The notes under the pieces are model-generated. The model did not search any database, was not told where the DNA came from, and saw nothing but the letters and a program-made list of their open reading frames with translations. A program made the position numbers and the translations under genes. Positions 14,032 to 28,564 of a stretch of 64,000 bases of DNA are shown here, one piece after another (position 1 is the stretch's first letter; every line of letters starts with the position of its first letter). This stretch comes from Dasyornis broadbenti. Its lineage: Eukaryota; Chordata; Aves; Passeriformes; Dasyornithidae. The stretch is taken from contig VZRN01005387.1 in the NCBI GenBank assembly GCA_013397935.1, forward strand, positions 504,555 through 568,554. The letters are read 5' to 3'.

Positions 14032-17000
14032 GCCCTCTGTTCTTCTGATAAAGATTAGATTAGACTTCCTAAGATTTATAGTCAGCAAAGGAACAGCATC
14101 ATCTCAGCTAATGAATACCAAATCGTGTTCTTCTGATGCCACTTATCGACCACTTATGTGGACCTAAGCCTATTTTAACAACCATGTAAATAAAGCTGGT
14201 GTCAGGATGAGAGTAAACTCTCCATGGTCTGAATTAAAATCCTCTCAGAGAGATATTTGTGTTTGAGAAGTCAAGCTTGTCATCAGCCATCTTCCTTGCT
14301 CCTGATTTCTGAATACTTGTTCTACAGTCGATATCAAGATATACAGAGGGGAAGGGAAGTCTACAGGATTTACCACAGCGGGAATTAGCATCAAGTTACA
14401 AAAATTAAAGCACAATAATGAGTGATGAAAGCTTCATGATAAACCATACAGCTGGATTTTCTTTTAAAGCAAATATATAGTATTTTTAGGCACTTCCCTC
14501 AACTTAACACAGTTAAATTGGGTCATACTTTAAAATGCTTGTGATTGAAAAATAGACTGCCTTAGTCTGAGGAGTCTCATTTTACAGACTTGGAAGAAGA
14601 GAAATAATATAACCAAGAAATTCTATTTACTGTTTGTTTTTAAAGCAATCTGCTTTTTAACCAGATCTATTTTATTTTACACAGGAATGTTGGGATTTAA
14701 ATTCTGGCTTCTCAAGACTTACTAACTCAGAGATTTTCCCCTTTTAAGTTATATTGTTCTCCTAGTACTAGCTCGTGTTTATTTTGGTACACTAGACTAT
14801 CTCAGAGCAACTCAACACGAGTCAAAAATTGTCCTTTAGGTCTTCAGTTTACCATAACTGTGAGATAAAGCTCCACAACTGGCACACTGAATATGTTAAA
14901 AGTACATTTTTATGGCAGGTCCTTCAAAGAAAGAAAGAAAAAAATCAGCCGTCTGAGACTTCTCAAATGTTTGGAGTGTTACAGGCATGTTGTGAGAAGC
15001 TGGCTGAAAAAGAAAATGCAATGGGAATCATGAAAAACGGATGATCAACGGAATTTATTGAGACTCAAGCTCACCATAGGAATACCGAGAGCCATACACT
15101 GAAAGCTAGGCTCACTGAAAGAGAGAGATCCAGCTTAGCTTCACAAGAATCAACGCAACTGCTTCAGAGGAGACTTCTTTTATAACCCTGCACGACAGGG
15201 CAGCAACCAAGCAACTTTAAGGACTTTAAGGCAGAACTATTTGCACCCTCCTTAGGATCAGCAGTTCAGAAGTGCTTAAAGGTTTTCCATTCCTAAGCTA
15301 GGTTTTAGTAGAACCCTAACTGGAACAACGTAGCTTTTCAAATAGACTTAATGCAAATGTGTTGGAAAAGGCAGGCTTAGATCATTTGTAAACAATTTCT
15401 TCCTCATCCCTGGTACGTGTCTATCCAAATCCTGTTCCCAGGTCCAGCAGTTTTCAAGTCCTGGCTTGCTACAAGTTCAGCAAACCCTTTCAAAGCCTAA
15501 GGAGGCTTTCCTTGTCCCTTTAGATGCAGCTACATATCTGCTCCATGCCCTTTAGGAATTTCCCAGGTCCCCTGCAAACTCCCCAGCTGCCTGTACCAAG
15601 CTGCAGAAACTTTGCCAGGCGAGCATGGCCAGTAACACCCAGAAGCTGATTCCAGGGAAGCCCCAACACCCCTTCCTTTTGAAAAAATTCACCTGAACTG
15701 AATAAATCCCTCACCAGGCCTAATTTCACCCTTTTCTAAAGTGCAGTGCACAATAAGCTGTGATCAAACAAGTGACACAATACACCTTTCACCACACCAC
15801 GGATGGAATACAGTGCTCAATTGTTAATTTAAAAAATAGTTTGCTGCTAAATTTAACTTGCTTATTTCCCCAGTACAGCCAGCAGGATGCTCTGTGCCAC
15901 TCAGCCCTCCCTGGTTGTGCTTCCTGGCAGTGCCACAACACTGGAGACTCCTCAGGAGTTCTTCTATAAGGAGCTCCACCAGGGTTTTCTTTAACACGTG
16001 CTTGATGAAGAGCTTACTGATCTCTACACTTTTCACTTAAAATGAGACTTTTTAATTTTATCTCAGGTACTTGCTGGATGGATAAAGGAGCGTATTTCTG
16101 TTGCAGGCCAATTTACTGGCGAGGGAACAGCAGGGTAGGGTTTGTTTTCCGAAACAGGTTATCTTTACCCATGAAATGGCCTTTACTGGTATTAAGACAG
16201 TTTGTTGTTTTGTTTTGGTGGTTTTTTAAGCTCCCCACATTTAGGTTTGACAAAGACCTATGAAAGGCTGGCATGGGCTTCGACTTTTATTAATTCTTCA
16301 TGTTTAACAACTTTTCTTTAAACAAATTATTGAAAACCTCGGATCTGAGTTATCTACCAAATCATGACCATCAGAATACACACATTTAATCCACTAAAAG
16401 AAAAGCAGGACTTTTTAAAGAAATGAAGATGAACATACTTTTTAAAGTGAGACAGGAAGCAAAGCACTGAACATCTACTTTTAAGGAAAATTTTACTAAA
16501 ACAAAATAAGTCCTGCATTTCTGGCTGCTGTCTTCTGCACAGAAAGAAGCCACTGTTTTACAAGGCGGACCATTTCGCCTTTGGGGAGGGGAAGTCAGGA
16601 ACAGGGAAACTCCCTGTTGAAGGGACAGCAGCAACATTCTCATGCCTGCAGCCCATTCCTGTGGCTCCCACAGCTGGAAATTAAACAGAAAAAGTGGGTA
16701 ATACAAACTTGTGGTCAGGTTTCAAAGTTAGTAGATTGTACCAGCCTGACATGTTTGAAATCAAACTGTGCAATCTTTCATTCCATTTTTTTATTGTTTG
16801 ATCAATGTAGGTGTTTGAAATTTTATGAATATCCACTGTGACAGTGTGCTATTGCTCTCTCCACCACCACAGCCCTTAAAACGTTGTGTTCCTCCTTCTT
16901 AATGCAGTATGAGATTAAATTTCACAATATGACTAACAGCGTAAGGAAAAGTAATATAAAGTAAATTAGCAGGTTCATTTTGAAGGGTAATTCAGTGGGT

Positions 17001-20000
17001 ACTTCTAAATTTTTTTTTTCTCAAAAACAGTAAGTCCAAAGAGTTTCAGAAACATATCACCAAGTTAGAGAAACACAAGTTACACCTCTCAACAAATAAC
17101 AGGACGACAAGCTACCATCTCTTTCCCATTCCTTTTTATAATAAAGAAATGGCTCCAGAGTTTTCTTGGGAATTTGAGACATATTCAAAGCAGACGATAA
17201 CACGAAAATTCCTTACAGGCTAAGGTAAGCCATCGGGGATACCACACCTTGGAGACAAAGCAGTTCTGATAAATGAACTCTGACAGAGATGAGCAAAGTG
17301 ACAGACCCACAGGCAACTCTGAAGCCAGCAGTTCTTCTGCTTGTGAAGTCTGCCACGAAGCATAACATGCCCAGGTATTTTCACCTGCCTGTTCATTATT
17401 CTCACTCCTGTCAAAATGCATCTTCCTTGCAACACTGTCGCTCACAAGACATTCACTTTAGGCTCCAAAGGCAAACAGGCCAAATTCAGAGCCCTAGCAA
17501 TCTGACATGAGCCCACTGAAGTCAATAGCTGTCCTTATACATTCATGAAGAATTTTGTCTCAGTATCTTATAATACGGGAAATTCTGACCTATTCAATGA
17601 GGTGTAAATCAGCATGGGTTTGTAGGAATTCAAGGGATTATTTCAAACGGCAAAACTGCAAGATTGGAGCTCATCTTAGATACTATCTGGACCTTTTCTT
17701 CTGAGTTTTAGCATCAACACTTCATCAACCTCTTCCCCTTGCTTTTAGCAGCACAGGCACCACTGAATGGTGACCACTGAATGCCCATTTCTATTTAGTC
17801 CTTCTCCTTTCCCAAAGAGCAGAACACTGCAAATAAGCCTTTCTCATTCACTGCTTCCTGTAGGTCTTCCCAGGCTTTTCAATACCATAATCATTTTGGG
17901 TCCAAGAGCAGAGTACATACAGTGAAGCCACCACCCTTCTTTGGTTTGTCCATTCATTTCAACATTTCTCCAACTCAAAGTAGCGTCATTCTGGTTTATA
18001 ATCGTCTTAGCGCCATACAAATGCACAAAGAAACACAAAATGATTCTATTTTTCGTATATAAACCCCCCAGTTACATACACTGATATCAGAAATGTCTAG
18101 CTACGTTGTAGGAGTTGGAACTAATCCTGGGGAGAAAAAGACACGTATAAATATAAACCTCAGTGAGGTACACAGATATATTTACATGCTTAAAAATTAA
18201 GCACCTGCCCAAATACTAGCAGGATCATCATCATAGCTGGTTTGCAGATGTGAGAACAAATAAAGAACAGAAACAGTGTTTATGGTTAAGGTAGGTTGGA
18301 CGTTTTTATCTAGAGGAAACGAAAAGACATGACTGCAATATATCATCTGGAATGAATTTTGAGCATTTTACGTACCTAAAAATAAAACCAGATGTATAAA
18401 ATCCTATTGGCAGAATAAAGCCCAGCTTTGAAAAGGCTATTGTCTGCAAATGTGATGATCCTGAAGGTCTATCTTCAGGGGAACGAAGGGATTCTCAGCA
18501 ATCTAGGGATGATAGCATGGTGTAATATGTACAATAGCCAATATCTGGAGTAATTTTTTTTTCTCTCCATTTCTCAGTCTTGCCCTCATATCTGATTATA
18601 ATTTGGTAGAGAATTAGAAGAGTAAACCATATCATAATTCTTGGAAAATTACTGCAATCATCATCTTGAATCATACCAAATACAATAAATTCACCCTTAC
18701 GATAAAGTAAGTATAGCCAAGCAAACTTCAGAATCTGAAAATATACACTGTAGAGGCTATAACTATATCCAATCCTTGCTTTCTGCAGACACTGAGAATC
18801 TTCACCAGTACTGCACCTGTCACAGACAGGGGATCTCTGCTTTTAATGTCTCACCGCACTACAAACAAACAGGCCTATTTCAACCTTCAGGGTTTTGCCC
18901 ACTGTATTTCAGAAATTCTGCATCTCATTTTGCAGTCTTTTGACAGCACTACCTTTTGGAACGCTCAGTTTTTTCTCTGAACGATGTTTTTGGTTTAGCA
19001 ATCTAATCTCAAGGCATGATGTGTAAATTCATCGAAATATTTTTCATTGCTCCACTGTAAGTTTCATTACGTAAACAAGCAAAATACTGACATTCTCACA
19101 ATCTATTTGAAAATTACCAGAACTAATTTAATATGTGAATTTGGGGCTCACTAGCATCACTGAAGATTATTACGTAGTACAACGTTTACCCATTGTAATC
19201 AATACCCTTTAAACCTGCGTGTCCGTTTACGTGCTTTGTAAAATAATGGAGCGACGGAAGAAGCAATGCAATGGAACTCGGACTTCTTTAACTAAGAATC
19301 CAAATGTGAACTTCCATATTCTTCTCTTTTTATCTCCTATTTGACAGGACGTCATTAAATTATTAGAAGTAAATCAAGATATATTTTAATCCACAGTTTT
19401 ACATTTTGTACTTTTTCATCTTCCTCCACCATCACTACAGTAGCAGACCTTGTTACTTTTTGCTTCAGTCCAGACTGGCTACAAATGAATCTAATTATTT
19501 TATAGTTTGGGCAATGTGCCTGGAAGACAGCAGGGCTTGGACACCTACTGCTGCTTTGAAGATACGTGTTGAAAGCAAAACTTGACATTTTTCTGATAAA
19601 GTTATTCATTTTCATGGTATTGACTAGAAAATAACCACTTCCTGGAAAAAGAGCAGAATATGGGCAGCTGAGATTATTACTGACTGCAATAGAATTACTG
19701 AAGCACTGTGAGCGCCTGTTAGATACGGTTTTTAAAGTGTTAAGGGGAGATGAATACTACTAAGAGTGAATGAAGTAGAAATCAACATATTGATCATTTA
19801 GTCTGGCACATATTATAGAGAAAAAAGGTGTATCACAGTTTCAAGATAACTTCAGATAGGAAAAGGTATATGTAAAGATTTCTGCTCATCCTGATGCTCT
19901 TGTGCTTCTCACAGAGCTGCCATATTCTCCTCTGTTTGTCCTAATATCAGATGCAAATATTCACACCTTTTACATTAAACAATGATCAAAACAGTATTTT

Positions 20001-21440
20001 CTTGGCTTGCCTTTTCAACATTCACACAAACTCACAAGCAACATGTAACCAGCTTTGAGAGAGGAATCTTGTGCTCTGCAGAAATCTACGCCCATGGACA
20101 GGAAGCTCAAGGCAATTTGGCAGTTTTAGCGCAATCCTTGTTTCGCTATCCCCTGTCACGTGAACTACTCAGTGCCTTCTGGGAACCGCTGTTAGCACAC
20201 CCAGCCCACTGCGCTCCTGGGACCGGTCCCCAAGACTTTGTAGGGCCTGTGTCCTGGAGGCTGCCTCACATTTCAAAAGGGAATGGTCAGTCCTAAACAG
20301 AGTTTCCAAGTCTTAGACAATTGAAAGGCACCAAATCAAATGAAAAGCTTTTCCGTGCGTAAACTTTAAAGCTACACCACTTTCCTCAAAGGGGTTTCTT
20401 ACTTTTCTGGGATAAAACCAGAATTTGGTCAAGAAAAGATACATTACATGGCATGCTAACGCGTGTGATTCAGTTTTCATCAGCTAGGACCACAAAAATG
20501 ACCATTATTTTACTAACTGAGGTGGATAATGAGAAATATTTGAAGTCTGACAGCACTCTCATATTCCAAAGCAGTTGCCAACTGGCAACCTCTGTGACTT
20601 CTTTGACAGTATGGGTTATTTTGGAGGAGTTAAATAAAATGGGACTTTTAGATTTATTAATATATTAATGTATTAATATTAATGTATTTTTTTTCTTTTA
20701 TTATGAATTTTATGTACTTTATGGTTTGGTCCTCGTCTTCTCAAAACCGGGCAGGTATGAGATGGACCCTCCTGAGGCACAAGGCCTTCCTGAACTGTTA
20801 CCTTTGTTTTCTCTGTGTTCGTCCTCATAGAGCAGGATAAACTTTTCGTCTCCTTCAAAGTGCTTTAAAAAGTGATCAGTTATGAGGTTTCCATGTATAG
20901 GAAGAGGAAGCACAGGACTATCATGGCTGGACATACATTAATTTGCCATTAGAAATTCACCTTCTTAGCTCCCTCCATGTCTTAATTTCTTCCAGTTAAA
21001 AGGAACTGTGAAGGTGGTAGCATGAATGTTGCCAAAATCCAATAAACATGCTACAAGCGTGTGACACATGCAGCCCATTAGTCTGTGCCTGCACTGCCTC
21101 CTTGTGTATTAGACAGGCCACCAGAGCTCCCCCAACACAAAACAATGCCACAAAACACTGCAGAACAGGGACTCTAAGAGGCCTTTTGTACTTAAACATC
21201 TGTGTTCGTAATTTGCCCCAGTTTGTCATAATTAAAAATGGGCCGTGGTGTGGAGATATTGGCCCACCGCTTCAAGAGCAGCACTGATTAAAGCAAACCT
21301 GAACAGGGACACTCTGATAACGAGATAAGCAGTTGCCAATGTGAGTAACTGAGCCTGTCTACACTGTTCCCTTTCAGCTCTCCCAGCGCACATACCCGTT
21401 TCAACTGGTCTCCAGCAAAAGGAAGTTTCAGATAAAATGT

Positions 21441-21459
21441 AAAAAAAAAAAAAAAAAAA
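21441..21459 (+). repeat. Poly(A) tract, 19 bases
   Basis: The longest homopolymer in the window, in the 5' flank. Confidence 0.95.
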
Positions 21460-24400
21460 GGAAATTCGTAGGAACAACAAGATACCAGCAATTGAAGACA
21501 AATATTTGACAGTGTTGTGTTGCAAAACCGCGACAGACTCAAGTTTTAGTTGGCCATTGGAAAAGTTCAGAAATGGCAATCAAAATGCAGATTTCTGGCA
21601 GTTCTGGTGTGTAATAGCCATATGTAAAAACTAAACAGAAACTGAGAAACAGCATCAAATATATTTCATTTTCAGTTGTCTTAAATGAGGAAAACTCTGG
21701 TACCCCTTATGAGTTATATTTTAGAAGATGTATTGCACATTACACTAACTGCTCTTTTTTTTTCTCTCTTGAATGAAGTATAATTACGATTGCAACAGGC
21801 TATGACCTCAAAAAGAAATTCATACAAATTAAAAGAATGGGGAGTTGCTGTATCAGTTACACAGTGCAGTCCTATAAAATATTTAGTAGGTGAACCTTGA
21901 AAGCTTAGGGAGTTTGGCTGAAATAAGCCTCCAAAAACTTGATCCAAATGACAAAGCTGAGCTGGTAATGCTTCAGGATACTTGATACTTCCTGCTGCTT
22001 GCTGGACAGGATGGAAATGGGCTGTTTATATCCTGTAAAACACTATTTCAGAAATATTTTTCTGGGGAGGGAGGTGTAGGGAGACCAGATTATCCTACAA
22101 TACAGTTATGATTAAGATCCAGCAAAGTAAATGACACCAGGAAATACAGTCATTACTGCTTTTCTTCAATGGACTTCATAGGCAGACAGTCTTAACATTC
22201 TGTTTTAACCTGAGGCCAAACACATAGCACATTCCCACAAAAATTCCAGTCAGAATATCTTCCGTCCACAAATGGCAATATGGGATAGCTCCTCAAAGAG
22301 ATCACCTGGATCAGCATTAGAACAGTGCTTACTTTTGTGTACTGTAAGGCTATTTAAAGCAAGAAAGGAGGAACTTCATAGAGAATTACAAATTTGTCAG
22401 ATACAGCTATCAATGAAAATAACCAAGTTAATTAAAAAACGGTGCTCCTTAATTGTGGCAAGATTTTATGGGATATTGCTGGGGATACAAAGCAGCTACT
22501 GTACTGCTATTAGTGACAAATGCCTTTTTGGAAGTCCTGAAGTCATCTCTCGTAGTGTAACCTTAATGAAGACCTGGCAGACGAAAAAGACAGCAAACTG
22601 AAAATCAGAAACTGGATCTTGATGATACCACACCCCTTTGTATCTCTAGATCCAATACATTAGGTTGTCTATGAATTATAGTCCTCACCTCAACCTCTCC
22701 TACTGCTGACAGCAGCCTTCCTAACGCTTCAGATGCGCAAAAATTGATTGTAAACCGGAGTCCTGACACTTTCCTAATGTTAATCGGAAAGACAGTAGAT
22801 CATTACTGAAACAGAACAAAGCGCCATCAGTTTCTAACATCACTGGGGTTCTTTTCCTGCCCCTAAAAACCTTCCAGAGACTAGCAGTAAATTGGATTCT
22901 AGACAGCAAATCCAGTCTCAACTCTGTCCAGAAGACCAGATACCTCAGGGTCACAACACTCCCTAGACCATTTTATTTGCGAGATTCAGCCTAAAGATTC
23001 TCAAACATTACTCCTGAATTCGAATTAGGAGGATTAGGATAATTTGCAATTTATACATTCCAACCTACTGTTATAATGGAAGACAGAATCAGTCTCTGGT
23101 TTCCACTGCTTCTATGCCTCCCTGCAGGCAACCCTGTACAACAGAATATTACTCAGGGATGAAGACACGTTATAGTAAAAAACCCTAATCTCTAGTGTAG
23201 CAAAAGTCTTGTTCAGATCTAGGGAATGAATTCTAACTGTCAAACAAAATACAGACCCTTAGCTTATTTCTCCATCAGATGTAAAACACTATTTCTCTTG
23301 AGGAAGAAAATGATGAAAGCTTTGGCTGACAACTACACTAGTACAAAGATCGCTGACAAGATTTTGCACTTGTGTGAAACGAATTTACCTGTTGATCCTT
23401 TATTTTCCTAAGACTGAAACCCTCTGTTTTATACTAGACCTCTTCCCAGCCTACAGGAGACTAAGGCATTGGTTTCTGCCAGTTGATATAAAGTACTGGC
23501 TTCTATTAGTGCCTGCCTCCTTCTTAACCTATTTCCTTCCCACAGGTTCAAAATGCAAGTAGAAATTGTGACAATCTAGAAAGCTAATACCAGCATTAAA
23601 GTAATTTCTAACAGCAGTTTAGGAAGGGCACCAGTTTCTACAGGAAATCACAACACAATACATCAGATTCTATGAATACCTCCCTTCTACTCATCTTTGG
23701 CAGTCTCACATAGTTGCACTTCTCAGGGTTTATGACAGTTACAATTCTCAAACCCCAACTCTATGACTCAAATACTAACTAAAATTTGAATTAACTAGCA
23801 CGTAAGGGAGTAAATCCCATCGTTAAAGGCAGTATTAGTCAATCATTTCAATCATTAGAGTCAATCATATTTATTTCCGAGGTATCATCCCTGAAGTGAA
23901 AAGCAGCACAGGTTACTGTCTTGCTTTGATCTTATCTTCAAAGAACATTGGAGATAAGATTCTCCAAATTTGTCCTAATCTTCACGATGCTGAGGAACAG
24001 GATGTAAGTTTGATGGTCGACATTTTTAACTCTCATTGTTAACTACATAATTTGAAAAATGGGATAAACCCCTGCAGCAAGAGATGTATAAGCTCCTATC
24101 AACTACAGCCCCCCTTCCAAATCAGCAGACTGTTTCAAACAGCAGTCATGTCATGCAGCCCCTTAAATCCCTGACTTTAACCTTAATACTGATATTCCTT
24201 ACACAGGCCTAGAGGTTTTAACATCTCACATTGGTGTTTCTGGTAGCAAGTCCCATTAGTGCACACTCAATTAAAAAATGTAAGGATTTTTTCACCAGAA
24301 GCTGTACAAATTCATCCTTCATTACACACACAGAAACAAAAATGCATCCAACTTCTGGCCACGTCCCAGGCCTGCTTTTGGATCTGTGCAAGGTTGCACA

Positions 24401-24712
24401 GTGCAGTTGCCACTCCAGCCATCCTTCTGTCATTCTCAATACATTCTCCATAGGAAAAAAAGCAAGTAATGCTAATATTTCTGCAGTCTTTTGGTACCTG
24501 AGCTAATGAGTACTGAACTATGCTGTTTTGTATTTAATTTCTTTTCCTATCCTCTTTCCTCCCTAATTCTTGGGAATCTGAAAGAAAGAATCAATGGGCA
24601 CTAAGTCATTCCCTAGCCCAAAGAGGTTGCTGGGCGTCAGAAAAAGCCTTGGCTTCATCCTTCGAAACCTTAGATAATGGAACTGTAAGGGGAGTTCAAT
24701 GAAGCTGTAAGC

Positions 24713-24773
<61 letters not shown>
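24713..24773 (+). repeat. (ATT)n microsatellite
   Basis: About 20 uninterrupted ATT/TTA units over 61 bases, likely polymorphic in length. Confidence 0.98.
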
Positions 24774-26041
24774 GATAGTAGAAAAGGGTATATATTACCG
24801 TCTTGAAGATAGCATCACGGTAAGTAATACTGCCATTATTTTGTCTATATGCATGCATTTATGTATTTCTTTCCCTTTAAAACTACAAAAAGGAGCTTAT
24901 TAGGATTTCGTCTAGCAGAGATCATTCCACTGATCTCCATTGATAAGACAACTTCTTTTACAAGGGTTCACTTCTCTGAAGCAATATAACTCACTTTTTT
25001 TCCTAATATCAATCGTATAACAGAAAACTCTCAGCAAACATAGATTTGCACCAGAAATGAGACGATGATAAAACACCCACCTACCTAAACCAAAAGAATT
25101 AAAGTAACAGAAAAGGCAGTGGGTGATGACTTTTAAGGCAGACATTTATTTTGCAATGTTCACTTATGTGCTGTGAATAGAACTGGAGCAGACATCAACA
25201 TCTGTTTGAAGGTAGGAAAAAAAAAGTCAAGACAATGTCCTTGAGCTACAGGGAAACCAACAATAAAAGCATACTCTTCTTTACAGTGCATTAGTTATTC
25301 CCAGGGAAACGACCCCTTTATGTAGAGAGAGAAGTCTCTTGCTTTTGGTGATGTCAAGGAATATGCTAGAAAAAGAGTGTGACTGCAAGAGCCAAAGAAC
25401 ACCATATTTACAGTTACATTTCATTATGGTGCCTACAGCCTGAAGAATGTGAAAGAGCTGCTGCTGTGAGTTTCTTGTAACCTACAGTGGTCCAAGGAAA
25501 CATATTCTCTTCTCCACAGTTCCTAACCCCTCCCCCTCTCTGCCCCAAAATACAACAATGACCCATCTGTGCACATACAAGAGAGCAATTCCTAATATTT
25601 AAACACGGATTAATCTGCCAGCGTTGATGTATCAGGGACAGAACATAATGAATGTCACAGTGCTTAGTCTTTCTTTTCAGTAAAACTGTCTTGAAGAGTA
25701 ATGAGGAACAAAAAAGCCGACAGAAAGAACAAATTACTGTGGATCACAGATGATTTAATAAATAACATCGTTCACTTCTTTTCTGTTTCTTTCTGAAAAC
25801 ATTTTCACATTTTAACCCTCTTTCAGAGTCCAGGAAGAAAATATTTCTCCTGAAATTGCATCTAGGAGCTGAAAATTTCTAACAAAAATCTTTAAAGAAT
25901 AATTTCATGGCATTCATAAAGCTTATCGACGCTCTGAATCGTTATCTATTCTTTGACATATTTTCATGGCTGCAATTACTTCACTGTAGAACACCATCAT
26001 TGCAATTAAGAAGACTACAAACAATAACTAGGAAAATAAGC

Positions 26042-26071
26042 TAAATGTAAATCAATTAAATGTAAATCAAT
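26042..26071 (+). repeat. Exact 15-bp tandem duplication
   Basis: TAAATGTAAATCAAT occurs twice in direct succession. Confidence 0.97.
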
Positions 26072-26250
26072 ATGCCCTAAATAATGAATTTGATGGGCTG
26101 CAAAATGTGGATCTTCACCTAAATGACATGTAACTTTTCTCTTGCAATTGCTGAATCTTACGGCAATTGATTACATATCTGTGTGGCTTGACATGTGGGG
26201 ATGCAAAAATAACTGAGGCAGCTCTAAATTAAAGTGGTCCTGGTACTGGA

Positions 26251-26284
26251 ATTAATATAGAATTATACAGAATTTTATATTAAT
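26251..26284. repeat. AT-rich 14-bp hairpin with one G-T wobble
   Basis: ATTAATATAGAATT (26251-26264) pairs with AATTTTATATTAAT (26271-26284) with a single G-T wobble and a six-base loop. The arms are AT-only otherwise, so chance formation is easier. Confidence 0.85.
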
Positions 26285-26984
26285 GTAAGTATGCTACCTC
26301 ACCTGGATTAATACGTAGCATTTTTTCCTATTTGTTCTGCTTTGGATTGATGTAGGACCATGAAAAAGTGGGTAACTTTCCACTGACAGTTTGGGAGATG
26401 AACCACATCCCCTGAAACTTAAATAACGGTAAAGGCACTGGGTACCATTACGATTTGCTGCACTGTGAGAATACTAGTTCTTTTTCACCACTATCTGAAA
26501 TGCTTCCATTTCTTCTCCTGGGCAGAGACAAAGTTTTTCCTTTTTACTGGGGCAGAGTTTAGCTGTATTCATTCCGGTAAACAGAAAGGTTCAAAACAAA
26601 GTCAGAGAAGCAATGTGTGATAAGACACTGGAAGAAGCAAGAACGCTGGTGACAGAAAGATGTGTAAATTATAAGCATGAAGAGGAAACTTAAAACTTTA
26701 TAGCAAATGAGATTTTCCTGTGACAAAGAGTGAAAATAATAAATTGCCATTGGGACTACCTACTGACATTGTAAGGAAAGAGGCTGAAACAGCAAATTAA
26801 CTTGACCTGTTCTATGAAGCATCCAGTAAATGACTGAGAACTACACAGACTGGCAGAGCAACAGTACTAGTACTGACTTCTGTGGACCTGTATGTAGTTA
26901 GGGTGTAGGACAGACAATTGCAGGACTGGAAGAAATATTCTATAGGCAGCTGGGGGAAGTCTCGCGATCACTGGGGAGATGGTG

Positions 26985-27069
26985 CGCACTGATTCAGTGG
27001 CGCACACAGGGCTGTTGGGTTAAATGCTTGATGATCTTAGAGATCTTTTACAACTTTAATGATTCTATG
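26985..27069 (+). mobile_element. CR1-type 3' tail fragment (LINE or CR1-mobilised element)
   Basis: GTTGGGTTAAATGCTTGATG, then ATCTTAGAGATC and AATGATTCTATG match the CR1 3' terminal motif (TGATCTT..AGGTC..CAACC..AATGATTCTATG). The preceding 25-50 bases do not follow the CR1 consensus I know, so this could be a diverged CR1 subfamily or a short element that borrowed a CR1 tail. The 5' limit is uncertain. Confidence 0.65.
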
Positions 27070-27984
27070 CATAAGTTTTGGTAACAGAAAAGTCAGATAC
27101 ATCCAGCATTTTGGATGTGGGTTACTACCTGAGGTGCCAGAATAACTTTGAGTATCTCTTCAGTGAATGCCACCCAGTGCACAGCACTTAAGAAAGCTCA
27201 GATGTAACCGTGCTACGCTCCTCAGGCCCCTCAGCTGCAAATCTAATGGCAATGATACTGCTTCAGAAAACCAAGGACAGAAAGGGCTAGGTATATTAAC
27301 GGAACGCAGCAAAATGTGAGCTATTTTATGAAAGGATAATAAATTTCTGAAGTGAAATTTGACATATAAAATTATTTTATTGATAAGCCATATGCTTATT
27401 AATTCCTGTAAGGTATTAAAGAGCTCAGTGAAGGCGGATTTTGTAAAAAATTATATACATTTCTACTAAAACGTGACCATGGTTTTCTCTCATTTTCCAG
27501 AGGAGCCGGGGCAGAACCTGTTCCCTGCGGAAGACTTCAGCTGGACCTGCTGCACGACTAAGCTCTGCCGGAGGTTTCAGCCCACGGGCCGGTTCCGTTA
27601 CCGATTGCTGCACAGGCGGGACGGGACCGAAGTGCGAGCGGGAGTTTTCCCGGCGAGGAGCCGACACCTGGCTCCCCGGGCTGCAGGATGTGGTGAGGCG
27701 GGGAACGGGGATGTTCGCTGGCGGGCTTGTCCTTCCCCACCCCGCTCCCTCCTTTCTTACAGCGGCCTTAGAGCGAAGCCCCCGCAGGTCTCCCGAGGGC
27801 GTGTGAGCTGCGCCTGGGAGGGGTGTGAGGGCGAGCGGGCCGCCGGGGCCGGACCCGCCGCCGCACCAACGCCAGCGGGCGGTTTCGGGGAGCCCGAAGG
27901 GCCACCCCGCAGACGCTTCACGCCAGCGCCCCGGCTCCTCTCACGCACATTCCTCTCCTCAAACTTGCCCTGCCTCGCTCCCTC

Positions 27985-28501
27985 NNNNNNNNNNNNNNNN
28001 NNNNNNNNNNNNNNNNNNNNNNNNNNNNNNNNNNNNNNNNNNNNNNNNNNNNNNNNNNNNNNNNNNNNNNNNNNNNNNNNNNNNNNNNNNNNNNNNNNNN
28101 NNNNNNNNNNNNNNNNNNNNNNNNNNNNNNNNNNNNNNNNNNNNNNNNNNNNNNNNNNNNNNNNNNNNNNNNNNNNNNNNNNNNNNNNNNNNNNNNNNNN
28201 NNNNNNNNNNNNNNNNNNNNNNNNNNNNNNNNNNNNNNNNNNNNNNNNNNNNNNNNNNNNNNNNNNNNNNNNNNNNNNNNNNNNNNNNNNNNNNNNNNNN
28301 NNNNNNNNNNNNNNNNNNNNNNNNNNNNNNNNNNNNNNNNNNNNNNNNNNNNNNNNNNNNNNNNNNNNNNNNNNNNNNNNNNNNNNNNNNNNNNNNNNNN
28401 NNNNNNNNNNNNNNNNNNNNNNNNNNNNNNNNNNNNNNNNNNNNNNNNNNNNNNNNNNNNNNNNNNNNNNNNNNNNNNNNNNNNNNNNNNNNNNNNNNNN
28501 N
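27985..28501. other. Assembly gap (517 N) in the promoter CpG island
   Basis: An uninterrupted run of N. The flanks are very GC-rich on both sides, so the gap probably reflects sequencing dropout in a GC-rich stretch. It ends about 85 bp before the inverted CCAAT box and about 230 bp before the likely transcription start, so distal promoter elements and any upstream or divergent start sites are not visible. Confidence 0.99.
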
Positions 28502-28564
28502 CGGGGGCGAGCCGTGCCCGCGGAGCGGCCGGTGTGCCGCCGCCGAGGCGGAGGGCGGTGCTGT

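Larger units (their letters stand above)
1..27489. other. 5' flanking region of COL11A1; no gene recognised
   Basis: About 27.5 kb of AT-rich sequence without a convincing coding exon, RNA gene or recognisable full transposon. All open frames are short (116 codons or fewer upstream of 22 kb), lack family similarity and often overlap others on the opposite strand. GC-richer patches occur near 1535-1780, 2040-2250, 3220-3400, 6690-6900 and 20080-20290; their origin is unclear (old repeats or regulatory elements). In human, the DNA upstream of COL11A1 is a gene-poor interval before RNPC3 and the amylase genes, which would fit. Individual repeats and hairpins are listed separately. Confidence 0.75.

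Noticed and set aside
4884..21459. Poly(A) tracts as tails of processed pseudogenes or SINEs
   Set aside because: No coding similarity, internal promoter boxes or target-site duplications were recognised upstream of any of them.
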